A DNA stretch of 64,000 nucleotides from Solicola gregarius (GTDB lineage: Bacteria > Actinomycetota > Actinomycetes > Propionibacteriales > Nocardioidaceae), in the NCBI RefSeq assembly GCF_025790165.1, contig NZ_CP094970.1, positions 2,914,001-2,978,000 on the forward strand, in the 5' to 3' direction. Below, piece by piece: positions 1 through 7,817 of the stretch. A program made the translations under genes and the position numbers. Under the pieces are notes generated by a model that searched no databases, was not told the DNA's origin, and was given only the letters and a program-made list of their open reading frames with translations. Each line of letters opens with the position of its first letter. The stretch's first letter is position 1.

Positions 1-74
1 GCTACGTAACAAGCCGACCGGCAGCAGGCGCCACACGGCGCCGACCAGCAGTACGACCGACAGAGGACACTCCA

Positions 75-245
75 GTGGCCAGCAAGAGTTCAGACGTCCG
101 CCCCAAGATCACCTTGGCTTGCACCGTGTGCAAGGAGCGGAACTACATCACCAAGAAGAACCGCCGTAACGATCCGGACCGGATGGACCTCAAGAAGTAC
201 TGCCCGCGTTGCAAAGAGCACACCGAGCACCGCGAGACCCGCTGA
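75..245 (+). CDS. rpmG: 50S ribosomal protein L33 (bL33)
   Basis: Component of the large ribosomal subunit near the E site. The 56-residue product has the bL33 length and a zinc-ribbon pattern: Cys16-x2-Cys19 and Cys43-x2-Cys46, so this is the zinc-binding (C+) paralogue. GTG is taken as start because it directly precedes the conserved [11 protein letters not shown]-terminus and no other start fits. It is first in the actinobacterial order rpmG-hadA-hadB-murB, but a hairpin right after it suggests that it is largely transcribed alone. Confidence 0.95.
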   Translation: MASKSSDVRPKITLACTVCKERNYITKKNRRNDPDRMDLKKYCPRCKEHTEHRETR

Positions 246-260
246 CCCGTCGGCGCACCA

Positions 261-296
261 CGGCACCCCCACGTACGCACGTGGAGGGTGCCGTTT
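261..296 (+). terminator. Hairpin terminator after rpmG
   Basis: CGGCACCC-CCACGT (261-274) pairs with ACGTGG-A-GGGTGCCG (279-293) around loop ACGC, with one bulged A, followed by TTT. It lies 15 nt after the rpmG stop, so hadA probably has its own promoter in the short remaining gap. Confidence 0.7.
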
Positions 297-318
297 CGCG
301 TACCGATAGCCTCCTCCC

Positions 319-717
319 ATGGCCCTGGACCCCGACCTCGCCGGGCGCACCTTCGCGCCGACCGCGCCGTACGACGTGAGCCGACACGAGATCGCGGAGT
401 TCGCTGCGGCGGTGGGCTACCCGCCCGATGCCGATGAGGCGCCGCCGACCTTCCCGATCGTGATCGCGTTCCGGGCGATGACGGCTCTGATGGCCGATCC
501 CGAGGTCGGCATCGAGCTGCGCAACGTCGTACACGCCGATCAGCGGTTCGTCTCGGAGCGGGCGATCCGTGCGGGTGACGTGCTGACCGCGCAGCTGCAG
601 ATCGAGAAGCTACGGCACATGGCGGGCACCGACATCGTCACAACCCGCAGCGACATCACGACGGTCGAGGGTGAGCACGTGTGCTCGGCGTACGCGACGC
701 TCGCTCACAAGGGATGA
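319..717 (+). CDS. hadA: MaoC-like dehydratase subunit HadA (FAS1 dehydratase N-terminal type)
   Basis: Non-catalytic or substrate-binding hotdog subunit of a heterodimeric (3R)-hydroxyacyl dehydratase. The 132-aa protein begins LDPDLAGRTF and carries the F..MTALM hotdog helix, but has no D-x4-H dyad; that dyad is in the next gene. The order rpmG-hadA-hadB matches the known mycobacterial arrangement, where HadAB acts in FAS-II; outside mycolate producers the physiological substrate is uncertain. There is no clear Shine-Dalgarno before ATG 319, so the mRNA may be leaderless. Its stop is 4 nt before the hadB start, implying translational coupling. Confidence 0.85.
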   Translation: MALDPDLAGRTFAPTAPYDVSRHEIAEFAAAVGYPPDADEAPPTFPIVIAFRAMTALMADPEVGIELRNVVHADQRFVSERAIRAGDVLTAQLQIEKLRHMAGTDIVTTRSDITTVEGEHVCSAYATLAHKG

Positions 718-721
718 GTAC

Positions 722-1120
722 ATGAGCCTCGAACCAGGGAGCGAGCTCGGCCCGCTCGCGTACCCGATCACCCGCGCCGATCTCGTGCGGTACGCGGGGG
801 CGAGCGGCGACTTCAACCCGATCCACTGGTCCGATCGGGTCGCGATGTCGGTGGGGCTTCCGGGCGTGCTCGCGCACGGCATGTACACGATGGCGCTGGC
901 CGGTCGCGCCGTCGAGTCCTGGCTCGACGACGGCCAGCAGGTGGTGGAGTTCGCGGTGCGGTTCACCAAGCCGGTCCTCGTGCCCGATGACGAGGCCGGT
1001 ACGCAGATCGAGGTGTCCGGACTCGTCAAGGACGTCACCGACGGACGCACGCGCATCGACCTCACGGTCCGGTGTGGCGAGGAGAAGGTGCTCGGGATGG
1101 CGAGGGCGTTCGTTGCGTGA
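722..1120 (+). CDS. hadB: MaoC-like (3R)-hydroxyacyl dehydratase catalytic subunit HadB
   Basis: Hotdog-fold hydratase/dehydratase that should pair with the preceding HadA. Residues 25-45 hold the MaoC signature GASGDFNPIH, giving catalytic Asp30 and His35, followed by GLPGVLAHGM. Start ATG 722 was chosen over an upstream in-frame ATG at 671 because the latter lies inside hadA, while 722 follows the hadA stop with GGGATGAG as ribosome binding site. The product is 132 aa, normal for the family. Its 3' end overlaps the proposed murB start. No hadC-like third gene follows, unlike in mycobacteria. Confidence 0.88.
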   Translation: MSLEPGSELGPLAYPITRADLVRYAGASGDFNPIHWSDRVAMSVGLPGVLAHGMYTMALAGRAVESWLDDGQQVVEFAVRFTKPVLVPDDEAGTQIEVSGLVKDVTDGRTRIDLTVRCGEEKVLGMARAFVA

Positions 1121-2150
1121 GCGAAGCGACGTCCCGCTCGCACCGCTGACGACCCTGCGTCTCGGCGGGCCGGCTCGTCGACTCCTCGAGGTCGCGTCGG
1201 AGGCCGAGCTCCTCGCCGCCGTACGCGATGCCGACGCTGCGGGCGAGCCCGTGCTCGTCCTCGGCGGGGGCAGCAATGTGCTGATCGCCGACGACGGCTT
1301 CGCCGGCACGGTCGTCCTGGTCCGGGCGCGCGGCGTCGACGTCGAGGCAGACGCGTGCAGCGGTGCGATGGTGACGCTCGCGGCCGGCGAGCCGTGGGAC
1401 CCGTTCGTGGAGCGGGCGGTTCGAGAGCACTGGGTCGGCATCGAGGCGCTGTCGGGCATCCCCGGCCTCGCGGGTGCGGTCCCGATCCAGAACGTCGGTG
1501 CGTACGGCCAGGAGGTTTCCCAGACGATCGCCGGCGTACGTTCGTACGATCGCGTCGAGGACCGGGTGCGGACGTTCGCGGCGGCCGACTGCGACTTCGC
1601 GTACCGGATGAGCAGGTTCAAGCGCGAGCCGGGCCGGTTCGTCGTGGTGTCCGTGACGTTCCAGTTCGCGCTCGGCGAGCTGTCCGCACCCGTCGCGTAC
1701 GCCGAGCTTGCCCGCCGCCTCGGCGTCGAGCAGGGCGAGCGGGCGAAGGCCGCCGACGTACGCGAGGCCGTCCTTGCGCTGCGGCGGGGCAAGGGGATGG
1801 TGCTCGACGAGCACGACCACGACACGTGGAGCGCAGGGTCGTTCTTCACCAACCCGATCCTGACCGCCGACGAGGCGGCAGAGCTTCCCGACGATGCTCC
1901 GCGTTTCGCGCAGCCCGACGGCACCGTCAAGACCAGCGCGGCCTGGCTGATCGACCACGCGGGCTTCGAGAAGGGCTACGCGCGGGGCGCGGCGGCCCTG
2001 TCCACGAAACATGTGCTCGCGCTGACCAACCGGGGCGGTGCGAGCGCCGCCGAGCTGGTCGATCTCGCACGTGAGGTACGCGACGGCGTGCGCGCCGCGT
2101 ACGGCATCACGCTGCGCAACGAGCCGGTCGTCGTCGGGGCGAGTATCTGA
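1113..2150 (+). CDS. murB: UDP-N-acetylmuramate dehydrogenase
   Basis: Cytoplasmic FAD enzyme reducing UDP-GlcNAc-enolpyruvate to UDP-MurNAc with NADPH in peptidoglycan synthesis. The 345-aa product shows the FAD-binding GGGSNVL motif near residue 52, SGIPGLAGAVPIQNVGAYGQE near 115-135 (read as two adjacent motifs), the catalytic-serine segment SAGSFFTNP, and the C-terminal LRNEPVVVG with the catalytic Glu. TTG 1113 is the only start that gives an N-terminus of family length (RERSDVPLAPLTTLRLGG); it overlaps hadB by 8 nt, pointing to coupled translation. Earlier in-frame starts lie deep within hadB. Confidence 0.93.
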   Translation: MRERSDVPLAPLTTLRLGGPARRLLEVASEAELLAAVRDADAAGEPVLVLGGGSNVLIADDGFAGTVVLVRARGVDVEADACSGAMVTLAAGEPWDPFVERAVREHWVGIEALSGIPGLAGAVPIQNVGAYGQEVSQTIAGVRSYDRVEDRVRTFAAADCDFAYRMSRFKREPGRFVVVSVTFQFALGELSAPVAYAELARRLGVEQGERAKAADVREAVLALRRGKGMVLDEHDHDTWSAGSFFTNPILTADEAAELPDDAPRFAQPDGTVKTSAAWLIDHAGFEKGYARGAAALSTKHVLALTNRGGASAAELVDLAREVRDGVRAAYGITLRNEPVVVGASI

Positions 2151-2208
2151 GCCGAGGCATCCAGATCGTGGGTTTGGGCGTCCTTGGCATGGTGTGTGCG
2201 TGAGATCG

Positions 2209-3681
2209 ATGGGAGACATGACACGGCTCGGTGCCGCGGTGGCGGCGGTTCTGGTGACGATTGCGGCATGCGCGCCGCAGTCGGACTCGACCGCGGGCGA
2301 ACCGACCGAGGATCCGGCGGCGTCGGAGGAGGCCGCGGACGTCCAGGAGTTCGTCGGCCGCCCCGATCTGCCGGCGCCGATGATCGACGTCACCGGTGAC
2401 ACGTCGAAGGCCGCCCCGGGTCTGGTCTTCCTGGCGCCGAAGGGCGCGGACGACCCGATGCACGGCCCGACTATCGTCGACTCCGATGGAGACCCGGTGT
2501 GGATCAACCCGGTCGGAGACCGCTGGACGTACGACTTCCGGATGCAGCATTACCAGGGCAAGCCGGTGCTCACGTGGTGGCAGGGCAAGCACCTGGCCGG
2601 CGGCTACGGTCGTGGCGAGTACGTCCTGATGGACACGTCGTACAACGAGATCGCAACCGTCACGACTCCGGGCCTCGGAGCCGACTTCCACAACATGACG
2701 CTGACCTCGCACGGCACGGCGCTGATGACGAGCTTCCCGATCGTACGCCGCGACCTGCGCGACATCGGCGGTCCGAAGAACGGCTACGTCGCCAACTGCG
2801 TGGTGCAGGAGGTCGACGTCAAGACCGGCAAGGTGCGGTTCCGCTGGAACATGCTCGACCACGTGCCGCTCACCGAGACGATCGAGGATCCCGAGCACAA
2901 CCCGGAGGAGCCGGGTACGAAGCAGGCGCCGCTCGACCCGTACCACGTGAACTCCGTCAACGAGGACGGCAAGGACGGTCTGCTCGTCTCGGCGCGCAAC
3001 ACCAGCGCCCTCTACCGGATCGATGAGTCGACCGGGAAGGTCGACTGGACACTCGGCGGGTCCGGGAGCGACTTCGAGATGACCGGCAACTCCGAGTTCG
3101 CGTACCAGCACGACGCGCAGCGACAGCCCGACGGCACCATCACGCTGTTCGACAACGAGGCCTGGCCGCAGGTCGGTGACGAGTCGCGCGGACTGCGGCT
3201 GGCGCTCGACGAGAAGCACCACACGGCACGCGTGGTCGAGGAGTACCTGCCGCCCGACGACCGGTTGTCGTCGAGTCAGGGCAACATGCAGGTGCTTCCC
3301 GGCGGGCACGTGGTCATCGGCTGGGGCTCCGAGGAGTACTACTCCGAGTACACCCACGGCGGCAAGCTGCTGTACGACGCGGCAGTCGACGGTCAGAGCT
3401 ACCGGGTGCACCGCAGCCAGTGGCACGCGACGCCGACGGAGCCGCCGAAGGTGGTCTACGAGGACGGCACCGCGTACGCGAGCTGGAACGGCGCGACGGA
3501 GGTCGCCTCGTGGCGGTTCGTCGCGGGTAGTGACAAGGCGAGCGCGCGTGTGGTGGCGACCGTGCCGCGGGACGGGTTCGAGACGTCGGTCGACATGCCC
3601 GACCGGCCGTACGTCGCCGCACAGGCGCTCGACGCGAAGGGCAAGGTGCTCGCGACCGCCGAGCCCGGCCTCTGGCCGTAG
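2209..3681 (+). CDS. Arylsulfotransferase (ASST)-like secreted lipoprotein
   Basis: About 490 aa with a lipoprotein signal peptide: hydrophobic AAVAAVLVT followed by lipobox I-A-A-C, so it should be anchored outside the membrane. The rest resembles arylsulfotransferase family beta-propellers, with repeated short blades (for example DSDGDPVWINP, TGKVDWTLGGSGSDF, YQHDAQRQPDGTITLFDN). The His of YQHDAQ is typical of the family; whether it is a sulfotransferase or only shares the propeller cannot be told. ATG 2209 has a weak GTGAG upstream; ATG 2218 or GTG 2200 are alternatives that leave the lipobox unchanged. It follows murB in the same direction but has its own function. Confidence 0.75.
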   Translation: MGDMTRLGAAVAAVLVTIAACAPQSDSTAGEPTEDPAASEEAADVQEFVGRPDLPAPMIDVTGDTSKAAPGLVFLAPKGADDPMHGPTIVDSDGDPVWINPVGDRWTYDFRMQHYQGKPVLTWWQGKHLAGGYGRGEYVLMDTSYNEIATVTTPGLGADFHNMTLTSHGTALMTSFPIVRRDLRDIGGPKNGYVANCVVQEVDVKTGKVRFRWNMLDHVPLTETIEDPEHNPEEPGTKQAPLDPYHVNSVNEDGKDGLLVSARNTSALYRIDESTGKVDWTLGGSGSDFEMTGNSEFAYQHDAQRQPDGTITLFDNEAWPQVGDESRGLRLALDEKHHTARVVEEYLPPDDRLSSSQGNMQVLPGGHVVIGWGSEEYYSEYTHGGKLLYDAAVDGQSYRVHRSQWHATPTEPPKVVYEDGTAYASWNGATEVASWRFVAGSDKASARVVATVPRDGFETSVDMPDRPYVAAQALDAKGKVLATAEPGLWP

Positions 3682-3695
3682 CCTCCCTGACCGCC

Positions 3696-3758
3696 CCGTG
3701 GGCATGACGTTCGGGCGGAGACACACGGCGTGTTGCCGCCCGAACGTCATGCCCACGG
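3696..3758. repeat. Perfect 23-bp inverted repeat with 17-nt palindromic loop
   Basis: Arms 3696-3718 and 3736-3758 are exact reverse complements; the 17-nt loop (3719-3735) contains ACACACGGCGTGT. It separates two convergent genes and could terminate both. The loop resembles the GACACGCCGGCGTGTC core of the element at 4868, so I read it as a variant of the same nested-palindrome family with different stems. Confidence 0.85.
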
Positions 3759-3779
3759 TGGGGGCCGGGTGTCGGGTGG

Positions 3780-4253
3780 TCAGGCGCCGAACCACGCCTG
3801 GGCGTCCAGGCGGTACGCGTGCGCGCCGACCACGGTGCGCAGGTCTGTCTCCATCGCGCGTAGTCGCTCCGCGCCGAGCGTGCGTACCCAGCTCGCGCGC
3901 AACTCGTCGAAGATCTCCGCCGAGCGCCGCAGCACGTCGATGCCGTCGTCGGTGAGCACGACCAGCTTGCGGCGGGCGTCGTGCTCGTCGGCGGTACGCG
4001 CGACGTACCCGAGCCGCTCGAGCCCGTCGATCGTCTTGCCGGCCGCCTGCTTGGAGACACCCAGTCGCCGCCCGACCTCGCTCGCCGTCGCGCCGTCGAC
4101 CCCGATCGCCTGCATCGCGAATCCGTGGACCGGGCGCGCGTCCGGGTGTCCCTGCTCGCGCAGCCGGGCATGGAGCTCGTCGATCAGGGTGCGGAAGCCA
4201 CCGAACAACAGCAGCGGCAGCTCGTACCCGGGATTGTCAGGTCGGCTTGGCAT
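3780..4253 (-). CDS. MarR-family transcriptional regulator
   Basis: 157-aa winged-helix repressor type. Residues about 50-100 carry the DNA-binding part ATASEVGRRLGVSKQAAGKTIDGLE read as helix-turn-helix, then GYVARTADEHDARRK with the wing Asp-x-Arg typical of MarR. ATG 4253 is preferred; TTG 4262 would add three residues. It is divergent from an AhpD-like gene, and the 60-bp gap contains two palindromes of MarR operator type, one overlapping its own start region. It therefore probably represses both itself and the neighbour. The ligand may be an oxidant or a phenolic compound; this is inference only. Confidence 0.85.
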   Translation of the reverse strand: MPSRPDNPGYELPLLLFGGFRTLIDELHARLREQGHPDARPVHGFAMQAIGVDGATASEVGRRLGVSKQAAGKTIDGLERLGYVARTADEHDARRKLVVLTDDGIDVLRRSAEIFDELRASWVRTLGAERLRAMETDLRTVVGAHAYRLDAQAWFGA

Positions 4254-4291
4254 ATCCGACAACCAGGTTTACTATTTGGACAACCATGTTG
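4247..4291 (+). promoter_or_regulatory. Promoter of the ahpD-like gene with two MarR-type operators
   Basis: TTGGCA (4247-4252), 17-bp spacer, TACTAT (4270-4275). Palindrome CAACCAGGTTT (4260-4270) lies in the spacer and CAACCATGTTG (4281-4291) just downstream of the -10 box, 21 bp apart centre to centre, i.e. on the same DNA face. Binding would block both this promoter and the divergent MarR start. Confidence 0.7.
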
Positions 4292-4315
4292 ACCAATCTA
4301 CCGCAAGGGGGACTC

Positions 4316-4861
4316 ATGACCTTTCCCATCCACACGATCGACTCCGCGCCGGAGCGGGCACGGCGCCGGATGGGCGCCATCGAGGGCGCGTTCGGCTACC
4401 TGCCGGCGGGTGTCGGCCTGATGGCGACCTCGCCGGAGGTGCTCGACGCGTTCAGCGCGGCCAACGCGCAGTTCGAGCGCGCGACGCTCGACCCGGTCTC
4501 CCGCGAGGTCGCCGTGATGACGATCGTGGCCCGGTACGAGTGCCACCTGTGCGTGGCGATGCATTCGGCACGGCTCGAGCGCCTCGACGCGCCCCAGGCA
4601 CTGATCGCGGCGCTGCGCGAGCGTCGGCCGCTCGACGACGAGCGGTACGAGGCGCTGCGTACGTTCACGCTCGCGGCCATCGACGGTCGCGGCGTGGTCG
4701 ACGAGGCGACCTTCGCGCAGTTTTGGCGCGCGGGGTACGACGAGCAGAACGCGCTCGAGATCGTCCTCGCGATCGGTGTGTACACGATCAGCGCGTTCGC
4801 CAACCGGATGACCGGAGCCCCGCTCGACGAGCAGCTCGCGTCGTACGCCTGGACCGCCTGA
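4316..4861 (+). CDS. AhpD-like carboxymuconolactone decarboxylase family protein
   Basis: 181-aa alkylhydroperoxidase-like protein. The pattern E-x11-C-H-L-C-x3-H (Cys-Cys near residues 77-80) exactly fits the AhpD redox site, so thiol-dependent peroxidase or disulfide reductase activity is plausible. ATG 4316 follows AAGGGGGA at good spacing; the upstream in-frame ATG lies inside the promoter and operators. It is controlled by the divergent MarR gene, a common pairing in oxidative-stress loci. The gene ends 6 nt before a hairpin repeat shared with the convergent add gene. Confidence 0.85.
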   Translation: MTFPIHTIDSAPERARRRMGAIEGAFGYLPAGVGLMATSPEVLDAFSAANAQFERATLDPVSREVAVMTIVARYECHLCVAMHSARLERLDAPQALIAALRERRPLDDERYEALRTFTLAAIDGRGVVDEATFAQFWRAGYDEQNALEIVLAIGVYTISAFANRMTGAPLDEQLASYAWTA

Positions 4862-4867
4862 GCCCCC

Positions 4868-4926
4868 GTGGGCCGCACGTTCTGGAGCGACACGCCGGCG
4901 TGTCCCCGCACAAGCGTGCGGCCCAC
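4868..4926. repeat. Nested-palindrome repeat, copy 1
   Basis: Outer stem GTGGGCCGCACG (4868-4879) with CGTGCGGCCCAC (4915-4926); inside is the perfect 16-bp palindrome GACACGCCGGCGTGTC (4889-4904). Flanking GCCCCC and GGGGGC can extend the stem. It lies between convergent genes and could terminate both, but the same element recurs at 11408 and 12537, the latter in a divergent setting. Confidence 0.85.
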
Positions 4927-4938
4927 AGGGCGGGGGCG

Positions 4939-5973
4939 TCAGTCTGCGGGCGGTTCCGGGTCGGGCGTACGCAGCCAGGCGTCGATGCCCTTGAGCCCCG
5001 ACTCGACGACGTCGCTCGGCGCCCGCGCCGAGCGCAGGGACATGCGCGCGAGCTCCGCGAGCTCGTCGTCGGTGAACGACTGCGCGGCCCGCAGGATCGA
5101 GTACTGAGCCGCGAGCCGCGACCCGAACAGCAGCGGGTCGTCGGCGCTGATCCCGAGCTGTGCGCCGGCCGCGACCAGCTCGCGTACCGGCACCTCCTGG
5201 TAGGTGTCGTACACGCCGAGCGAGACGTTCGACGCGGGGCACACCTCGAGCGGGATGCCCGCCGTCGCGATCCGTTTGAGCAGCCGGGGATCTTCGATGC
5301 TGCGTACGCCGTGGCCGAGTCGGTCGGCATGCAGGTGCGTGAGGCACGCGTCGATGTTGGCCGGGCCACGCAGCTCGCCGCCGTGTGGCAGGCTCGCGAG
5401 GCCGGCGTGGCGGGCGATCGCGAACGCCCGCTCGAAGTCGGCGGTCGTTCCTCGCCGCTCGTCGTTGGACAGCCCGAACCCGATCACGCCGCGGCCCGCG
5501 TACTGCGCCGCCAGCCGCGCGAGCGTACGCGCGTCGAGCGGATGCTTCGTGCGGTTGGCCGCGATGATCACGCCGATGCCGATCCCGGCCGTTCGCTCTG
5601 CCTCGCGCGCCGCGTCGAGCACCAGGTCGGTGAACGCCGTGATGCCGCCGAACAGCCCCGCATAGCCCGACGGGTCGACCTGGATCTCCATCCAGACCGA
5701 CCCGTCGTCGCGGTCGTCCTCGGCGGCCTCGCGCAGCAGCCGGCGTACGTCGCCCTCCGTACGCAGCACCGAACGCGCAACGTCGTACAGCCGCTGGAAC
5801 CGGAACCAGCCCTTCTCGTCGGCCGCGCTCAGCTGCGGCGGCCAGTCTTCGACCAGCGCGGTGGGCAGCCGGACGCCGTCGCGCTCGGCGAGCTCCACCA
5901 GCGTGGTGTGCCGCATCGAGCCGGTGAAGTGCAGGTGCAGGTGAGCCTTCGGAAGGGTCGCGACCGGTCGCAA
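4939..5973 (-). CDS. add: Adenosine deaminase family protein
   Basis: Zinc hydrolase deaminating adenosine (or a related purine) in salvage. In the 344-aa protein the metal and catalytic motifs are in order: H13-L-H15 of the HxH motif, H197-GG-E200, H221 in LGHGVRS, and Asp278-Asp279 in SADDP. A TTG start at 5973 is forced, since no other start exists before the upstream stop and the HxH motif begins only 12 residues later. The gene lies 4 nt behind the aminotransferase gene, probably as one transcript. Adenine deaminase or aminofutalosine deaminase specificity cannot be excluded. Confidence 0.83.
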   Translation of the reverse strand: MRPVATLPKAHLHLHFTGSMRHTTLVELAERDGVRLPTALVEDWPPQLSAADEKGWFRFQRLYDVARSVLRTEGDVRRLLREAAEDDRDDGSVWMEIQVDPSGYAGLFGGITAFTDLVLDAAREAERTAGIGIGVIIAANRTKHPLDARTLARLAAQYAGRGVIGFGLSNDERRGTTADFERAFAIARHAGLASLPHGGELRGPANIDACLTHLHADRLGHGVRSIEDPRLLKRIATAGIPLEVCPASNVSLGVYDTYQEVPVRELVAAGAQLGISADDPLLFGSRLAAQYSILRAAQSFTDDELAELARMSLRSARAPSDVVESGLKGIDAWLRTPDPEPPAD

Positions 5974-5977
5974 GGCG

Positions 5978-7207
5978 TCAGGCCGTGCCGAGCAGCTTCT
6001 GGATGCGGGACACGCCCTCCACCAGATCGTCGTCGGACAGCGCGTACGACAGCCGCAGGTAGCCCGGCGTACCGAACGCCTCCCCGGGTACGACGGCGAC
6101 CTCCACCTGCTCGAGGATCGCGGCCGCCAGCTCGACCGACGTCGTCGGCGTGATCTCGCCGACCGGACGGCCGAGAGCAGCCTTCACGGAGGGGTACGCG
6201 TAGAACGCGCCGGTCGGTGTCGGGCAGGTGAACCCGTCGATCGCGTTGAGCATCTCGACGATCGTGCGCCTCCGCCGGTCGAACGCCGCCCGCATCTCGT
6301 CGACCGCCGACAGGTCGCCGGTCAGAGCAGCGATCGCGGCCCGCTGCGAGACGTTCGCGACGTTGGAGGTGGCGTGCGACTGCAGGCTCGTCGCGGCCTT
6401 GATCACGTCGCGCGGGCCGATCGCCCAGCCGACCCGCCAACCGGTCATCGCGTACGTCTTGGCGACGCCGTTCAGCACCACGCACGTGTCGGCGAGCTCC
6501 GGCACCACCACCGGCATCGACGCGGACTCGACCCCGTCGTACGTCAGGTGCTCGTAGATCTCGTCGGTGACGACCCAGAGGCCATGCTCGACCGCCCAGC
6601 GGCCGATCGCCTCGACCTGCTCGCGCGGATAGACCGCGCCGGTCGGGTTGGACGGCGAGCAGAACAGCAGCACCTTCGTACGCTCGGTGCGGGCGGCCTC
6701 GAGCTGCTCGACGGTCACGAGATAGTCCTGCGTCTCGTCGGCGACGACGTCGACGGGTACGCCGCCCGCGAGCCGGATCGACTCGGGGTACGTCGTCCAG
6801 TACGGCGTCGGCAGCAGCACCTCGTCGCCCGGGTCGAGCAGCGTCGCGAACGTCTCGTACACCGCCTGCTTGCCGCCGTTGGTCACCAACACCTGTGCGG
6901 CCTCGACCTCGTACCCGGAGTCGCGGGCGGTCTTGGCAACGATCGCGTCCTTGAGCGCGGGCAGGCCGCCGGCGGGCGAGTAGCGGTGGTTGGCCGGGTC
7001 ATGACACGCGGCAGCGGCGGCGTCGACGATGTAGGCGGGCGTCGGGAAGTCGGGCTCGCCGGCGCCGAACCCGATCACCGGACGGCCGGCGGCCTTGAGC
7101 GCCTTGGCCTTGGCGTCGACCGCGAGCGTCGCGGACTCGGTGATGCCGCCGATGCGAGCTGACACCCGGTGTTCGATGGTGGTGGGGGAAGGGGCCGACT
7201 GAGTCAT
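5978..7207 (-). CDS. aspC: Class I pyridoxal-phosphate aminotransferase (aspartate aminotransferase type)
   Basis: 409-aa fold-type I aminotransferase. Landmarks are GEPDFPTP near residue 50, [11 protein letters not shown] near 184-194, [12 protein letters not shown] near 214-225, and the Schiff-base lysine K250 in [16 protein letters not shown]. These fit the aspartate/prephenate aminotransferase subgroup (AspC/AAT I-gamma). ATG 7207 gives the normal family start; the open frame runs 40 codons further upstream into the region shared with the tRNA promoter. Substrate specificity is inferred only at subfamily level. It heads a two-gene minus-strand unit with add. Confidence 0.87.
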   Translation of the reverse strand: MTQSAPSPTTIEHRVSARIGGITESATLAVDAKAKALKAAGRPVIGFGAGEPDFPTPAYIVDAAAAACHDPANHRYSPAGGLPALKDAIVAKTARDSGYEVEAAQVLVTNGGKQAVYETFATLLDPGDEVLLPTPYWTTYPESIRLAGGVPVDVVADETQDYLVTVEQLEAARTERTKVLLFCSPSNPTGAVYPREQVEAIGRWAVEHGLWVVTDEIYEHLTYDGVESASMPVVVPELADTCVVLNGVAKTYAMTGWRVGWAIGPRDVIKAATSLQSHATSNVANVSQRAAIAALTGDLSAVDEMRAAFDRRRRTIVEMLNAIDGFTCPTPTGAFYAYPSVKAALGRPVGEITPTTSVELAAAILEQVEVAVVPGEAFGTPGYLRLSYALSDDDLVEGVSRIQKLLGTA

Positions 7208-7298
7208 GTGCCTATCGTTGCACCGCGCCGACGCGCGCGCTACGCGGTATCCGCCGTCGGTGCTGTCGCGCTCCGCGAAGCGTCGTGCACCGCCTCGG

Positions 7299-7328
7299 TT
7301 CGACTGCGAACGGCGGCTCCCGTACACT
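7299..7328 (+). promoter_or_regulatory. Candidate promoter of tRNA-Trp/secE
   Basis: TTCGAC (7299-7304), 18-bp spacer, TACACT (7323-7328), about 90 nt before the tRNA. It lies in the divergent gap between the aminotransferase and tRNA-Trp. Confidence 0.5.
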
Positions 7329-7415
7329 CGTCTCGCGGTGGATTTCCACGCTAGGTCGTCATGCCCTCACCCCTTCAGGTGATGTACAGCCGCGACCGCG
7401 CGGGCGATTCGCTTT

Positions 7416-7488
7416 AGGGCAGTAGCTCAACTGGCAGAGCATCGGTCTCCAAAACCGAAGGTTGGGGGTTCAAGTCCCTCCTGCCCTG
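7416..7488 (+). tRNA. trpT: tRNA-Trp (anticodon CCA)
   Basis: A full cloverleaf can be drawn: acceptor AGGGCAG (7416-7422) with CTGCCCT (7481-7487), D stem GCTC/GAGC, anticodon stem TCGGT/ACCGA with loop CTCCAAA (anticodon CCA at 7449-7451), a T arm with TTCAAGT, and discriminator G7488. No CCA is encoded. Its place just before secE-nusG is the standard actinobacterial order. Confidence 0.97.
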
Positions 7489-7551
7489 CGAAAGGTCCCG
7501 GCCACCCGGTCGGGCGTACGAGATGAGTCGACGAGTGGTAGGTGGAATGTG

Positions 7552-7779
7552 GTGAGCGAGACACGCGCCTCGACCCCGAGTGGGAAGAGCGGCGGGCGTA
7601 CGTCGCCGGCCACGTTCTATCGGCAGGTCGTCGCCGAGCTGCGCAAGGTCGTCTGGCCGACGCAGAACCAGGTCGTGACGTACTTCTTCGTCGTGCTCGT
7701 CTTCGTACTCGTGATGATGGCGATCGTCGCCGGGCTGGACTTCGCGTTCGGCAAGGCGATGTTCGCAGTGTTCGCCTGA
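7552..7779 (+). CDS. secE: Preprotein translocase subunit SecE
   Basis: Small membrane subunit stabilising SecY in the SecYEG channel. The 75-aa protein has a charged N-terminus, the conserved amphipathic stretch FYRQVVAELRKVVWPTQNQ, and one transmembrane helix (VVTYFFVVLVFVLVMMAIV, about residues 47-65), matching single-helix SecE. GTG 7552 has GGTGGA 5 nt upstream; the adjacent GTG 7549 is too close to that site. It is co-oriented with nusG, 38 nt ahead. Confidence 0.95.
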   Translation: MSETRASTPSGKSGGRTSPATFYRQVVAELRKVVWPTQNQVVTYFFVVLVFVLVMMAIVAGLDFAFGKAMFAVFA

Positions 7780-7817
7780 CCCCCGGGTCGGCCGTAGCGA
7801 AGGTGGCGTAACCAACC

